Positions 14,143 through 22,055 of a stretch of DNA of 64,000 nt are shown here, piece after piece. Source of the stretch: Halolamina sp. CBA1230. Lineage in GTDB: Archaea > Halobacteriota > Halobacteria > Halobacteriales > Haloferacaceae. Location of the stretch: contig NZ_CP054587.1 in assembly GCF_002025255.2 (NCBI RefSeq), positions 2,232,001-2,296,000 on the forward strand, read 5' to 3'. A model generated the notes under the pieces. That model saw only the letters and a program-made list of their open reading frames with translations, was not told the origin of the DNA and did no database searches. The position numbers and the translations under genes are program-made. How positions within the stretch are numbered: the stretch's first letter is position 1; every line of letters begins with the position of its first letter.

Positions 14143-14808
14143 TCATGGATCGGTTCCCGCACCGCGTGGGGCGGATCCGACGACGCCGTCGGAGAACCCC
14201 GCCAGCCGGTCCCGGGTCGGCCCGGCCAGCAGCTCCGGCGCCGACGGGAGCGACCCCTCGTAGGAGCGGGCGAGCTCGGCTGCGAACGCCAGCAGCTCCT
14301 CCGGGGGTGACGCGTCGACGGCGGCGACGCCGGCGACGACTGCGAGTTCGAACACGTCGGCTTCGAGGTTCCGGTCGATGTCGGCCGTCTCCTCCGCCGT
14401 CTCGCGGACGGTCTGGTCGCGGCCGAACGCCCGCACGGTCTCGACCGCACGGTCGGCCGCAGGCGTTCGCGCGAGCAGCGAGAACCCCCGGGAGACCAGC
14501 ACGTCGGCGGCGACGACTGCGAGGTCGGCGTCGATGTCGTTCTCGGGGTCGCTCGCCCACGGCTCGTCGTGGGCCAGCTGTCGGGTGAGCGAGAGCCCTT
14601 CGTAGATGAGCTGGACGCCGGCCGCGAGCTCGCCGAGCGCGGTCACGTCGATCCCGTCGTCGAACGCCCGGGCGGTCGACAGCGTCAGCGCCCCGGGAAC
14701 CATCGACGCTGTCGCCAGCCGTTGGTCGAGCGTCTCACGGAGGGGTTCGGGCTCGATCTCCCCCAGCGCGTTCCGGGCAGAACGGCGGGCCACGGCGGCG
14801 TCGTCCAT
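14143..14808 (-). CDS. Haloarchaeal helical protein of unknown function
   Basis: 221 residues from the ATG at 14808 (DDAAVARRSARNALGEIEPE...). It is almost all alpha-helical, with an acidic surface and Asp-containing segments (DPENDIDADLAVVAADVLVSRG, ADIDRNLEADVFELAVVAGV) that faintly recall the helical trans-prenyltransferase fold, but without clear DDxxD pairs. No signal peptide. Divergent from the DUF3105 gene. Function not assigned. Confidence 0.6.
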   Translation of the reverse strand: MDDAAVARRSARNALGEIEPEPLRETLDQRLATASMVPGALTLSTARAFDDGIDVTALGELAAGVQLIYEGLSLTRQLAHDEPWASDPENDIDADLAVVAADVLVSRGFSLLARTPAADRAVETVRAFGRDQTVRETAEETADIDRNLEADVFELAVVAGVAAVDASPPEELLAFAAELARSYEGSLPSAPELLAGPTRDRLAGFSDGVVGSAPRGAGTDP

Positions 14809-14952
14809 CGTCCCGGATAAGTCGGGGCGGAGCCAAAGGCCTTTGGAAAGCCCCCGAAAGCGCCAGGAACGCCCGCCAGCCACGCCGGCTCGCCGATGCC
14901 GGACGACTGCCAGAGAACGAAGGGTTATGGGCGCCCGGAGCAGTGTAGGGGT

Positions 14953-15678
14953 ATGGTCGAGTGTGAGTACTGCGGGGCAACCTTCGACGACGAGGACGCC
15001 CACCTCGAACACCTCGGCGAGGAGCACGCCAGGGAGCTCGGACCGATCGACCGGCGACGTGTGGAGTCCGCACAGGACGACGACGAGGGGCTCCCGATCG
15101 TCGGCCTGCTCTCCGGCGCAGCGGTGCTGGTGGTGTTCGTGATCGCGATCTGGTTTTTCTTCCTGGCTGGCGGCGACGGCGGCACGGATCTCGACGCCGA
15201 GCCGGCGGGGATGGAGGACGAGCCGCTGCCGAACAGCGGTGCCGACCAGTGGATCTCCGAGGTCGAGAGCTTCGAGAGTCAGGGGCGTGACCACCGCTCG
15301 GGCGATATCGACTACGACCCCGTCCCCCCGCTTTCGGGCCCCCACTGGGACGACTGGGAGACGGCAGGGTTCTACACCGAGACGCCCCGGCTCGAACGGC
15401 TCGTTCACTCGCTCGAACACGGCGCGGTCGTGATCTACTACGACGAGGACGCGCTCGACGACGAGGCGGAGGCCAGCCTGCGCGCCTGGGCCGCGAACAA
15501 GGACGGCCAGTGGCAGAGCGTCATCGTCGCCCCCAACCCCAACGACGACCCGCGCGGTGACTACGTGCTGACGGCGTGGACCCACCGGCTCGTGCTGGAG
15601 GAGGACTACGACGCCGAGGCGGTGCAAGCGTTCGCGGCTGAGTACCTCGGCCGCGGGCCGGAGAACCCAGTGCGGTAG
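14953..15678 (+). CDS. DUF3105 membrane protein with N-terminal C2H2 zinc finger
   Basis: 241 residues from the ATG at 14953. The N-terminus has CEYCGATFDDEDAHLEHLGEEH, a C2H2-type finger; one transmembrane helix (VGLLSGAAVLVVFVIAIWFFFLAG) follows. The C-terminal domain shows the DUF3105 hallmark VHSLEHGAVVIYY and ends near TAWTHRLVLEEDYD. DUF3105 proteins are membrane-anchored with an outer domain of unknown role. The finger-plus-DUF3105 combination is seen in haloarchaea. Confidence 0.75.
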   Translation: MVECEYCGATFDDEDAHLEHLGEEHARELGPIDRRRVESAQDDDEGLPIVGLLSGAAVLVVFVIAIWFFFLAGGDGGTDLDAEPAGMEDEPLPNSGADQWISEVESFESQGRDHRSGDIDYDPVPPLSGPHWDDWETAGFYTETPRLERLVHSLEHGAVVIYYDEDALDDEAEASLRAWAANKDGQWQSVIVAPNPNDDPRGDYVLTAWTHRLVLEEDYDAEAVQAFAAEYLGRGPENPVR

Positions 15679-15758
15679 GCGCGGGGTCCGCTACACAGTC
15701 ACGGCATCGGCTCGGGGACGGCAGCACGGAGACTGCCGTCGCTCGCTCGCTCGCCGTC

Positions 15759-15809
15759 ACCAGAAATCTCCGATTTCTGGTTGGCAGACGAGAGTCTTCG
15801 ACTCTCGTC
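15759..15809. repeat. Paired-hairpin element, intergenic copy
   Basis: Two perfect 10-bp hairpins in tandem: ACCAGAAATC-TCC-GATTTCTGGT (15759-15781), spacer TGGCA, GACGAGAGTC-TTC-GACTCTCGTC (15787-15809). Triloops TCC and TTC. The same layout (two 7-10-bp stems, three-base loop, 5-7-base spacer) occurs twice inside tnpA at 38.8-39.0 kb with unrelated stem sequences. It lies 14 bases past the nadE stop, so it could also serve as a transcript end. Confidence 0.7.
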
Positions 15810-15822
15810 GACGTGACTGGTT

Positions 15823-16656
15823 TCACTCCCGAACCGAGAGCTCCGGCGAGGGCGGCATCGACCGCTTGTGGGCGCTCCCCTCGACCAGTTCGTCGACGCG
15901 CTCGACGTGTTCCTCGGTGACATCGTCGACGTAGCGCACCGTCGCCGCCTTCGACAGCGGGCCATCGACGTGCAGCGCGAGCACGGCGTCGAGGTGGTCG
16001 TAGTTCAGCCCCATCTCTTCCTCGTCGGTCTGGCCCTCCCACATCCCGGCGGTGGGCGTCTGCATCACCAGTTCGTGCGGGACGCCGACGTGGGCGGCCA
16101 GCTGGCGGACCTGCTGTTTGTACAGGTCGCCGATGGGGTTGCAGTCGACGGCCTGGTCGCCGTACTTCGTGAAGTAGCCGGTCATCGCCTCGCTACGGTT
16201 GCCCGTCCCCAGCACGATCCGGTTCTCGGTGTTGGCGACGTAGTAGTTCATCACGCCCCGCGTCCGGACGCGGACGTTCCCGGCGGCGGTTTTGTCCTCG
16301 GTCCCCTCCGGGAACGCCTCGTCGAACTGCTCGGCGATGGGTTCGATCTCGATCACGTCGTAGGGGATCGAGAGCGACTCCGCGACCGCCTCGGCGTCGC
16401 TCATCAGCGCCTCGTCGCTGACGCGGGCGGGCATCGTCAGCCCGTGGAGCCCCTCCTCACCGAGCGCCTCGACGGCGAGGTAGGCGGTCAGCGTCGAGTC
16501 GATCCCCCCCGAGAGGCCGAGCACGGCACCCTCCGCGCCGGCGGCATCGACGGTGTCCCGGATGAACGAGACGATCTCCTCGCGGGCGGTTTCGAGCTCT
16601 GCCTCCGAGAAGCGGATGTCCAGCGGTGCGTTCTCCGTCAGGACGTCTTCGGGCAT
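15823..16656 (-). CDS. nadE: NAD+ synthase (ammonia-dependent)
   Basis: 277 residues. The PP-loop SGGIDSTL (~50) binds ATP for adenylation of nicotinic acid adenine dinucleotide; GTGNRSEAMTGYFTKYGD and the C-terminal TAGMWEGQTDEEEMGLNYDHLD are standard NadE motifs. No glutaminase domain, so free ammonia is the amide donor. Start ATG at 16656 (MPEDVLTENAPLD); a longer frame only runs into the tRNA-Gly region. Confidence 0.95.
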   Translation of the reverse strand: MPEDVLTENAPLDIRFSEAELETAREEIVSFIRDTVDAAGAEGAVLGLSGGIDSTLTAYLAVEALGEEGLHGLTMPARVSDEALMSDAEAVAESLSIPYDVIEIEPIAEQFDEAFPEGTEDKTAAGNVRVRTRGVMNYYVANTENRIVLGTGNRSEAMTGYFTKYGDQAVDCNPIGDLYKQQVRQLAAHVGVPHELVMQTPTAGMWEGQTDEEEMGLNYDHLDAVLALHVDGPLSKAATVRYVDDVTEEHVERVDELVEGSAHKRSMPPSPELSVRE

Positions 16657-16800
16657 GGGTCGGCGTTCTGCCGCAGGCGACAAATAGGCACTCCCCGATC
16701 CCCGGAGCTGGACGTGCGTCCGGTTTCGCCGGCGTCGATGCGCTGGGGGTGGTCGAATCCGAAACCGACTTACCGGACGCGGGCGTTCTGTCGAACGCGA

Positions 16801-16870
16801 GCGCCGTTGGTCCAGTGGTAGGACAGTAGCTTCCCAAGCTACCGGCCCGGGTTCAATTCCCGGACGGCGC
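16801..16870 (+). tRNA. tRNA-Gly (CCC)
   Basis: Acceptor GCGCCGT pairs with ACGGCGC; anticodon stem GTAGC/GCTAC with loop TTCCCAA gives CCC (reads GGG); T-arm CCGGGTTCAATTCCCGG. CCA not encoded. Its 3' end is copied twice downstream. Confidence 0.95.
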
Positions 16871-16905
16871 ATTTCTGCCGAGCGAAGCGAGGCGAAATCG
16901 CCGAC

Positions 16906-16980
16906 GGAATTGAATCCTGCCAGTCGCAGCGCGAGCGGAGCGAGCGACCGTCTGGCTCTGGTTCAATTCCCGGACGGCGC
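16906..16980 (+). repeat. tRNA-Gly 3'-end copy within an inverted repeat
   Basis: GGTTCAATTCCCGGACGGCGC at 16960-16980 is an exact copy of the last 21 bases of the tRNA-Gly at 16850-16870. It is preceded by an inverted T-arm copy, GGAATTGAA (16906-16914), which pairs with TTCAATTCC (16962-16970); GCCAG/CTGGC extends the stem. The unit is therefore a tRNA-derived hairpin. Confidence 0.75.
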
Positions 16981-17048
16981 ACTCTCTCCCTGCGGTCGTT
17001 CGTGCGCCCTCCGTAGTCTCACTCGCTCGGCCTTCGGCCTCGCTCGCC

Positions 17049-17072
17049 TCCCGGACGGCGCATTTCTGCCGA
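17049..17072 (+). repeat. Second partial copy of the tRNA-Gly 3' end with its flank
   Basis: TCCCGGACGGCGC followed by ATTTCTGCCGA repeats, over 24 bases, the tRNA-Gly end plus downstream flank at 16858-16881. The two direct repeats bracket 190 bases, an att-like arrangement. Confidence 0.7.
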
Positions 17073-17110
17073 CCGCGCATTCTTCACACTTCCAACCGAA
17101 AATCCCGAGT

Positions 17111-17440
17111 ATGCACACCGTCTTCCACGCCTCGACCGTCGACGCCTACCGCACCGCGGAGCCGAAAGTCCGGAACCTCCTCGACGACGAGACCGTCGAC
17201 ATCGACGCCGTGGCGGTCGTCGTCGACAGTAGCGAGGTCATCGACGCGGCTGCCGACGCGGAGTCGGCAACGACCGACGCACTCACCGACCTCGGCGCGA
17301 CAGTGAAGCTCTGCTCGAACGCTGCTCGGGGTGCCGACGCTGGCGAGGATGCGTTCGGCGACGGAGTCGAGTTCGTCTCCTCCGGCGTGGGGGAACTGAC
17401 GCGGCTGCAGGATTCGGGCTGGGCGTATATCCGGCTGTAG
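17111..17440 (+). CDS. DsrE/DsrF-like family protein
   Basis: 109 residues from the ATG at 17111. It begins MHTVFHAST, has a central DAVAVVVDSSEVIDAA strand-helix and VKLCSNAARGAD with one Cys, and ends GVGELTRLQDSGWAYIRL, the ending typical of DsrE-like proteins. These small alpha/beta proteins carry sulphur or act in redox sensing; the single Cys fits but the partner is unknown. Confidence 0.7.
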   Translation: MHTVFHASTVDAYRTAEPKVRNLLDDETVDIDAVAVVVDSSEVIDAAADAESATTDALTDLGATVKLCSNAARGADAGEDAFGDGVEFVSSGVGELTRLQDSGWAYIRL

Positions 17441-17453
17441 GATCACCGTCGGG

Positions 17454-17666
17454 TCAACCCTTGTCCTGCGGGTCGAAGAAGTAGTAGGCGGCCGTCATCG
17501 CGATAGCCATCGTGATCGCGTCGAACAGCATCCGCTCGCCCACCAGCGCGCCGAACGCGAGGATCCCGAGCGCCGACCCCAGCCCGACGACGGCCGCGAA
17601 CCCGGCCCGGGAGCGGTTCCGGAGCCACCCGTTGACTCGTTCGTACGCGAGTCGAACGTCGGTCAC
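17454..17666 (-). CDS. Small haloarchaeal membrane protein
   Basis: 70 residues: a short basic N-terminus (RLAYERVNGWLRNRSR) and two hydrophobic helices (GFAAVVGLGSALGILAFGALV; LFDAITMAIAMTAAYYFF), ending DPQDKG. Unknown function; the good initiation context and charge layout favour a real gene. Confidence 0.6.
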   Translation of the reverse strand: MTDVRLAYERVNGWLRNRSRAGFAAVVGLGSALGILAFGALVGERMLFDAITMAIAMTAAYYFFDPQDKG

Positions 17667-17715
17667 GGTCCGGCTACGCGGCCCCGGTGGATAGTGCTTC
17701 CGAGCGACACGTTCC

Positions 17716-18225
17716 TCACTCCTCCCGGGCGGCTTCCAGCGCCGCGAGCAGCTCCTCGGTCGTCGTCTCGCTGTCGGCGTATGGATCGGCCACTACCTCG
17801 AACGGCTCCTCGCCGTTGAGCGCCGCCGCACGCTCGACAGCGTCCTCGAGCCGCGACGAGAGTTCGCCCAGCCGCTCGGCAGCGGTCTCGGGTGTGACCC
17901 ACTCCGCTCGCTCGTGTTCGTCGTTCAACGTGACCTCCCGCTCGTCGGTCTCACAGCGGTAGAGGATCGTCACCATCGGCGTCCCGTCCTCGTCGGCCCA
18001 GAGCCCGTAGTTCGCACCGACTGGCGGACCGATGCGGGCGTCGACGCCCAGTTCCTCGCGGAGCTCTCGTCGAAGCCCGCCGACGAGCGTCTCGCCGAAC
18101 TCGAACGTGCCGCCGGGGGGTTCGGGGCGGTCCACACTCCCGGCGAGGAGCACGTCGCCGTCGGGGCCGAACAGGATCGCCTTCTGGGTGATCTTCCCGA
18201 CGAACGGCTCGTGGTCGTCGCGCAT
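17716..18225 (-). CDS. NUDIX hydrolase
   Basis: 169 residues from the ATG at 18225 (RDDHEPFVGKITQKAIL); an in-frame ATG at 18258 is possible. The Nudix box GGTFEFGETLVGGLRRELREELGV matches G-x5-E-x7-R-E-U-x-E-E-x-G-U exactly, so it should hydrolyse a nucleoside diphosphate linked to another group. Residues after ~125 form an acidic helical tail. The substrate cannot be told from the sequence. Confidence 0.88.
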   Translation of the reverse strand: MRDDHEPFVGKITQKAILFGPDGDVLLAGSVDRPEPPGGTFEFGETLVGGLRRELREELGVDARIGPPVGANYGLWADEDGTPMVTILYRCETDEREVTLNDEHERAEWVTPETAAERLGELSSRLEDAVERAAALNGEEPFEVVADPYADSETTTEELLAALEAAREE

Positions 18226-18285
18226 ACGTTCGGCTCCGGCGGGGGGCGTATCAATCACACGACGGGTGTGGGGCGAAACAGTCCG

Positions 18286-19194
18286 TCAGATGTCGTCGCC
18301 GGGCGGCTGCAGATCGCGCTGGAACTCGTCGAAGTCGTCCAGGTCGTCGGGCAGGTCGTACTCGATCCGGCGCTCCTCCTTGTTGCGCTCCAGTCGGTCC
18401 TCGACCGGTTCGGCGACGTCCTCCCAGCCCGGCTTCACGCGGACTGATTTCGCGGGCTGGCCGACCGCGACGTGGTGGGCGGGGACGTCGCCGTCGACGA
18501 CGGCTTTCGCACCGACGACGGAGTTCTCGCCGAGCTTCGAGCCGGCGCGGACCATCGCGTCGTACGTGAGGCGGGCGTCGTCCTCGATGATCGTCCGGTA
18601 GTTCTTCACCTCGGTCTGGTCGACGATGTCGTGGTCGTGGCTCAACACCTGCGCGGAGTCCGAAATCGAGACGCGGTCGCCGATCTCCAGCGCGCCGCGG
18701 TCGTCGAGGTGGACGTCGTCGTGGACGACCACGTTGTCGCCGACGGAGATGTTGTGGCCGTAGGTGAACGTGATCCCCTTGAAGAAGCGGCAGTTCTCCC
18801 CGACCTCGTCGAACAGGTGTTCGGCGAGCATCTGGCGGAACCGCAGCGCGAACTCGATGTTGTCGGCCATCGGCGTCGCGTCGAACTGGCGCCAGAGCCA
18901 CTGGAGGTGTTTCGACCGCTGGAAACGGTCCTCGTCTTTCTCGGCGTAGTACTCGGACTCCAGCGTCGCGTTGCAGGGGTCGTACCCCTGCAGGCGGACG
19001 CGCTCGGCCGGGCGCACGTCGCCGCCGTCCTGCCAGCGCTCGTAGGCGTCGCGGTCGCCGAACAGGTCCACAAGGGTGTCCTGTACCACGTCGCAGGTGT
19101 CCTCGTCGGAGGCGAGTCGCTCGTCGACGTCCTCGATGAAGGCGTCCACCCCGGCCTCGGCGTCCGGCGGGAGCGAGGCGTGGCGTTTGGTCAT
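18286..19194 (-). CDS. Left-handed beta-helix (hexapeptide) acyltransferase
   Basis: 302 residues from the ATG at 19194. The N-terminal ~130 residues are helical and acidic. The central region has hexapeptide-like repeats (ITFTYGHNISVGDNVVVHDDVHLDDRGALEIGDRVSISDSAQVLSHDHD split over rungs; VRAGSKLGENSVVGAKAVVDGDVPAHHVAVGQPAK), with VLSHDHD carrying the usual catalytic His. It resembles maltose/galactoside O-acetyltransferases; an acetyl-CoA-dependent sugar acetylation is likely. The N-terminal domain is an unusual addition. Confidence 0.78.
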   Translation of the reverse strand: MTKRHASLPPDAEAGVDAFIEDVDERLASDEDTCDVVQDTLVDLFGDRDAYERWQDGGDVRPAERVRLQGYDPCNATLESEYYAEKDEDRFQRSKHLQWLWRQFDATPMADNIEFALRFRQMLAEHLFDEVGENCRFFKGITFTYGHNISVGDNVVVHDDVHLDDRGALEIGDRVSISDSAQVLSHDHDIVDQTEVKNYRTIIEDDARLTYDAMVRAGSKLGENSVVGAKAVVDGDVPAHHVAVGQPAKSVRVKPGWEDVAEPVEDRLERNKEERRIEYDLPDDLDDFDEFQRDLQPPGDDI

Positions 19195-19888
19195 GTCGGG
19201 AGGGTGGAGTGGCGCGGCCATATGGGTTCGGGTGTTCGCATACGGTGGACGACCACGCCGGGTCAGATCTGTTTGGTACTCGCGGGTGGTACGCGATCGA
19301 TGGTCACGGACGAACTGCGACGGGCATGACCTGTGGGAGCTATGAGTCGATCGTCGTCAAGGGCGCCGGTGGTCTTGACGGTGTGAGCTGATACGCGGGA
19401 ACGGGATGCTGAGGTAGGGTTGAGGAATCGTTCTCGAGGCTGTGAGTTTCGGTTTTCGACCGGCGGAACAGCGACCGCGACAGCAACGGGATCTGGATCA
19501 TTGGCTTCCGAAGCAGCAACCGCGACAGCAACGGCATCTCGACGCATGACCACTTGCGACCGCCCAGCACCGCGATGGTCTTCCCCGCATCCTCCCCATG
19601 GGCTCGCCGACCGGTGGCGAGCCCTCGCGTCCACCGCGACCCACCGCTACAGCTGTCGGCGCGAAAGCGGGCGCGGCCCTGTGCCGCGTCTCAGCGCGAG
19701 GGATGAGCGAACGAATGTGAGCGAATCGGCTGGGGAGGCGTGAGGGCTGTGCGGGGCGGTTGCGGTCGCAAGTGGTCTAGCAACGAGATGCTGTTGCTGT
19801 GTCGGTAGCCGTCGTTCTCACTGTCGCATCCGTCGACGACTGATCGCCCGAACACGAGAAACGTCGAGAAAGAGACTCGAAACTCGAC
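19195..19888. other. 694-base gap without a convincing gene
   Basis: No reading frame here looks coding. It holds a 16-base direct repeat ACCGCGACAGCAACGG (19474-19489 and 19519-19534) and an inverted-repeat element (19519-19806). Confidence 0.6.
19519..19806. repeat. MITE-like element with long terminal inverted repeats
   Basis: The left arm from 19519 (ACCGCGACAGCAACGGCATC...) matches the reverse complement of the right arm ending at 19806 over about 45-55 bases. This includes an exact inner match GACCACTTGCGACCGC (19548-19563) with GCGGTCGCAAGTGGTC (19762-19777). Inside is a strong hairpin GGGCTCGCC-GACCGGT-GGCGAGCCC (19600-19624). At 288 bases with no coding frame it looks like a non-autonomous mobile repeat; target duplication was not identified. 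Confidence 0.6.
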
Positions 19889-21355
19889 TCAGGCCAAGAA
19901 CACGTGCCGGGGCCGATCAGCCAGCACGTCACGCCCCCACTGCACCGTGTCACGGAACGCGTCCGAGCGGAAAAAGCCCATCGCGTCCTCCTTCGAGCGC
20001 CACTGGCTCGCGATGAACATGTCGTTCTCGTCGGCGACGTTCACCATCAGGTCCGTCTCGAAGTGGCCGTCCATGTCCGAAAGCAGGTCACCCACGGTGT
20101 CGAACTTCTCGACGAAATCCTCCTGGTGGTCCGGTTTCACGGTGTAGAACATCCCCATCGTCCCGAACCCGGACTCCTCGCCGGCGCGCTCGACCACGCC
20201 CGGCAGGTCCGAGAGAAAGCCCGCCGCGGTCTCGGCGGCGCTTCCGGTGTCCCAGATGCTCACGACCGCGACGCGGTCGGTGTAGGTTCCCTCGTACACC
20301 GCCGTCTTCACGTGGGTGTCGTAATGCTCGAAGTTGCCCCGGAGCCCGTCGACCTCCTCCGTGATCGCCTCGGGGTCGGCCTCGCTGTACAGCACCGTCG
20401 CGTACACGTCCTCGCCGTGGGGCTGGCCCGCGTAGATGTCGAGATCCTCGAGCTCGCCGCGGATGTCGTCCTCGTCGGCGGCTTCGTCCTCCTCGTCGCC
20501 CCCGTCGCCGTGGTGGTCGCTCTCACCCTCGTGGTGGCCTTCACCCTCACCGTGATGGTGCCCGTCGTCGTCGCCGGCCGGGACCGTCTCCCCGCGCAGG
20601 TACGCGCCCAGATCCGCGGGCGGGAACCGCCGACCGATAAAGAAGGAGCCGAACTCGCCGTACTTCGAGGTGGCGTCGTCGAACCGGAGCTCGTAGACGA
20701 TATCCTTGATGTCGGTCGCGTCGCCCGCGAACAGGGTTACACCCCACTCGAAGTCGTCCAGCCCCAGCGAGGAGGAGATGATCTGGTCGACTTTCCCGCC
20801 CCACTTCCGGGCGGTCTCGCCGTGGCCGGCCATCAGGTCCGCGCGCTCGTCGAACGGCAGGTCGTACCAGTTCACCTCCTCGCCGCGGCGCTTGTCCATC
20901 GGGTAGAAGCAGACGTACTCGTCGTCGGGCAGGTCGGGCTTGATCTTCCCCTCGATGTACTGTTTCAGCCCCTCGTCGACCTCCTCCTCGTCCTCCGAGA
21001 AGTAGGCGTCGGAGACGTACCCCGACACCTCGGTCACAGAGACGTAGGAGGTCGCCTGCTCGGTGTACTCCCCCAGCGCGGTGTGCTCGAACCGGCGCTC
21101 GGCCGTCGAGAGGTGGTCCAGCGTCGGCCGGAGATGCAGGATCAGCAGGTCGGCCTTGTCGCCGACGACGCTGAACACCGCCGACGTCCCCTCGTCGGCG
21201 TCGACGACGGCCTCGTGGTCCTCCAGGTACTCGACGCCCTCCGCGATCGCGTGTTCCCGGTCCCGCTCGGGAGCGTCCCGCCATGCGTCCCAATCGACGT
21301 CACGGAAGTCGTGGAGGACGAACCAACCCTCTTCGGTCTGCGGTGGCTCGGTCAT
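19889..21355 (-). CDS. pitA: PitA-type chlorite-dismutase-like/ABM fusion (coproheme decarboxylase-like)
   Basis: 488 residues. Residues ~1-265 are a Cld/HemQ-like domain (GWFVLHDFRDVDW, ICFYPMDK-like YVCFYPMDKRRGEEVNWYDL, GHGETARKWGGKVDQIISSSLGLDDFEWGVTLFAGD, KYGEFGSFFIGRRF). A linker rich in His, Gly and Glu (DDDGHHHGEGEGHHEG) follows. Residues ~310-488 are an antibiotic-biosynthesis-monooxygenase-like ferredoxin fold (FIASQWRSKEDAMGFFRSDAFRDTV). This fusion is known as PitA in Haloferax; the Cld half probably makes heme b from coproheme and the His-rich linker may bind metal. Confidence 0.88.
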   Translation of the reverse strand: MTEPPQTEEGWFVLHDFRDVDWDAWRDAPERDREHAIAEGVEYLEDHEAVVDADEGTSAVFSVVGDKADLLILHLRPTLDHLSTAERRFEHTALGEYTEQATSYVSVTEVSGYVSDAYFSEDEEEVDEGLKQYIEGKIKPDLPDDEYVCFYPMDKRRGEEVNWYDLPFDERADLMAGHGETARKWGGKVDQIISSSLGLDDFEWGVTLFAGDATDIKDIVYELRFDDATSKYGEFGSFFIGRRFPPADLGAYLRGETVPAGDDDGHHHGEGEGHHEGESDHHGDGGDEEDEAADEDDIRGELEDLDIYAGQPHGEDVYATVLYSEADPEAITEEVDGLRGNFEHYDTHVKTAVYEGTYTDRVAVVSIWDTGSAAETAAGFLSDLPGVVERAGEESGFGTMGMFYTVKPDHQEDFVEKFDTVGDLLSDMDGHFETDLMVNVADENDMFIASQWRSKEDAMGFFRSDAFRDTVQWGRDVLADRPRHVFLA

Positions 21356-21512
21356 GCCCGGGAGTCGGGACTGGGGGGGCTTGGGCGTTGCGTGTCACCG
21401 CGCCCACGAACGACCGAGCCGACGGATATTCCCGTTTCCGCCCGAATTAGTCGCTGAACCGGCGATTCCCGGACCGAAACCCTTTCAGAGAGCCCCCTCC
21501 GTACGGGGAACG

Positions 21513-22040
21513 ATGCGGAAGAGCGGCCCCCCGAAAGGCCTCATCTCGTACATCGTGCTCGAACTCCTCGAGGAGAAACCCCGCTACGGCTACGAGATCC
21601 TCAAGGAGATCGGCGACATCAGCGGCGGTCACTGGGAGCCCTCCTACGGCTCCGTCTACCCCATCCTCTATAAGTTCGAGGAGAACGGCTGGGCCGAGCG
21701 GATCGAACGCGAGGACGAGCCCGACCGGAAGTACTTCGAACTCACCGAGGCCGGCGAGGAGGAGCTCGCGGAGAAACGCGTCGAGACCGGCGCGAAAGCC
21801 CGAGAGTTCGCCGACGTGATCCTCGGCTTCTACCACGTCTACGTGGGGTTCGCGACCGACGAGCGCTTCGAGGTCGAACAGCCCGCCGACCACTGGCGCT
21901 TCGACGAGACGTTCTCCCGGTGGATCTGCGAGCAGGTCGTGCGCCACCACGAGTACTACTTCGACGATTTCCAGCGCATCGACGACACGCCCGAGGAGTT
22001 CTACGAGCGGATGGGCGTCGAGGAAGACCCCAACGAGTAG
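21513..22040 (+). CDS. PadR-family transcriptional regulator
   Basis: 175 residues from the ATG at 21513. The N-terminal winged helix has GLISYIVLELLEEKPRYGYEILKEI and GSVYPILYKFEENGWAERI, both PadR hallmarks. The C-terminal ~80 residues are acidic and His/aromatic-rich (VRHHEYYFDDFQ) and probably mediate dimerisation or sensing. It diverges from pitA (157 bases between starts), so control of heme metabolism is possible but unproven. Confidence 0.85.
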   Translation: MRKSGPPKGLISYIVLELLEEKPRYGYEILKEIGDISGGHWEPSYGSVYPILYKFEENGWAERIEREDEPDRKYFELTEAGEEELAEKRVETGAKAREFADVILGFYHVYVGFATDERFEVEQPADHWRFDETFSRWICEQVVRHHEYYFDDFQRIDDTPEEFYERMGVEEDPNE

Positions 22041-22055
22041 GTCGGCGGCGCCAGC

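Noticed and set aside
14143-15627. A 494-residue protein on the minus strand
   Set aside because: The first ~270 residues are the shadow of the DUF3105 gene; the true start is the ATG at 14808.
17018-17045. A further paired-hairpin copy (GGCCTTCGGCC)
   Set aside because: Only a 4-bp stem on self-complementary GGCC with no second hairpin; it does not meet the pattern.
16871-17110. A prophage or integrated element at tRNA-Gly
   Set aside because: Only 240 bases separate the tRNA from the next gene and no integrase is present; at most it is a scar.
19420-19743. A 107-residue gene in the 19.2-19.9 kb gap
   Set aside because: It runs through the inverted-repeat element and repeats, and has biased Arg/Ser/Thr content without motifs.
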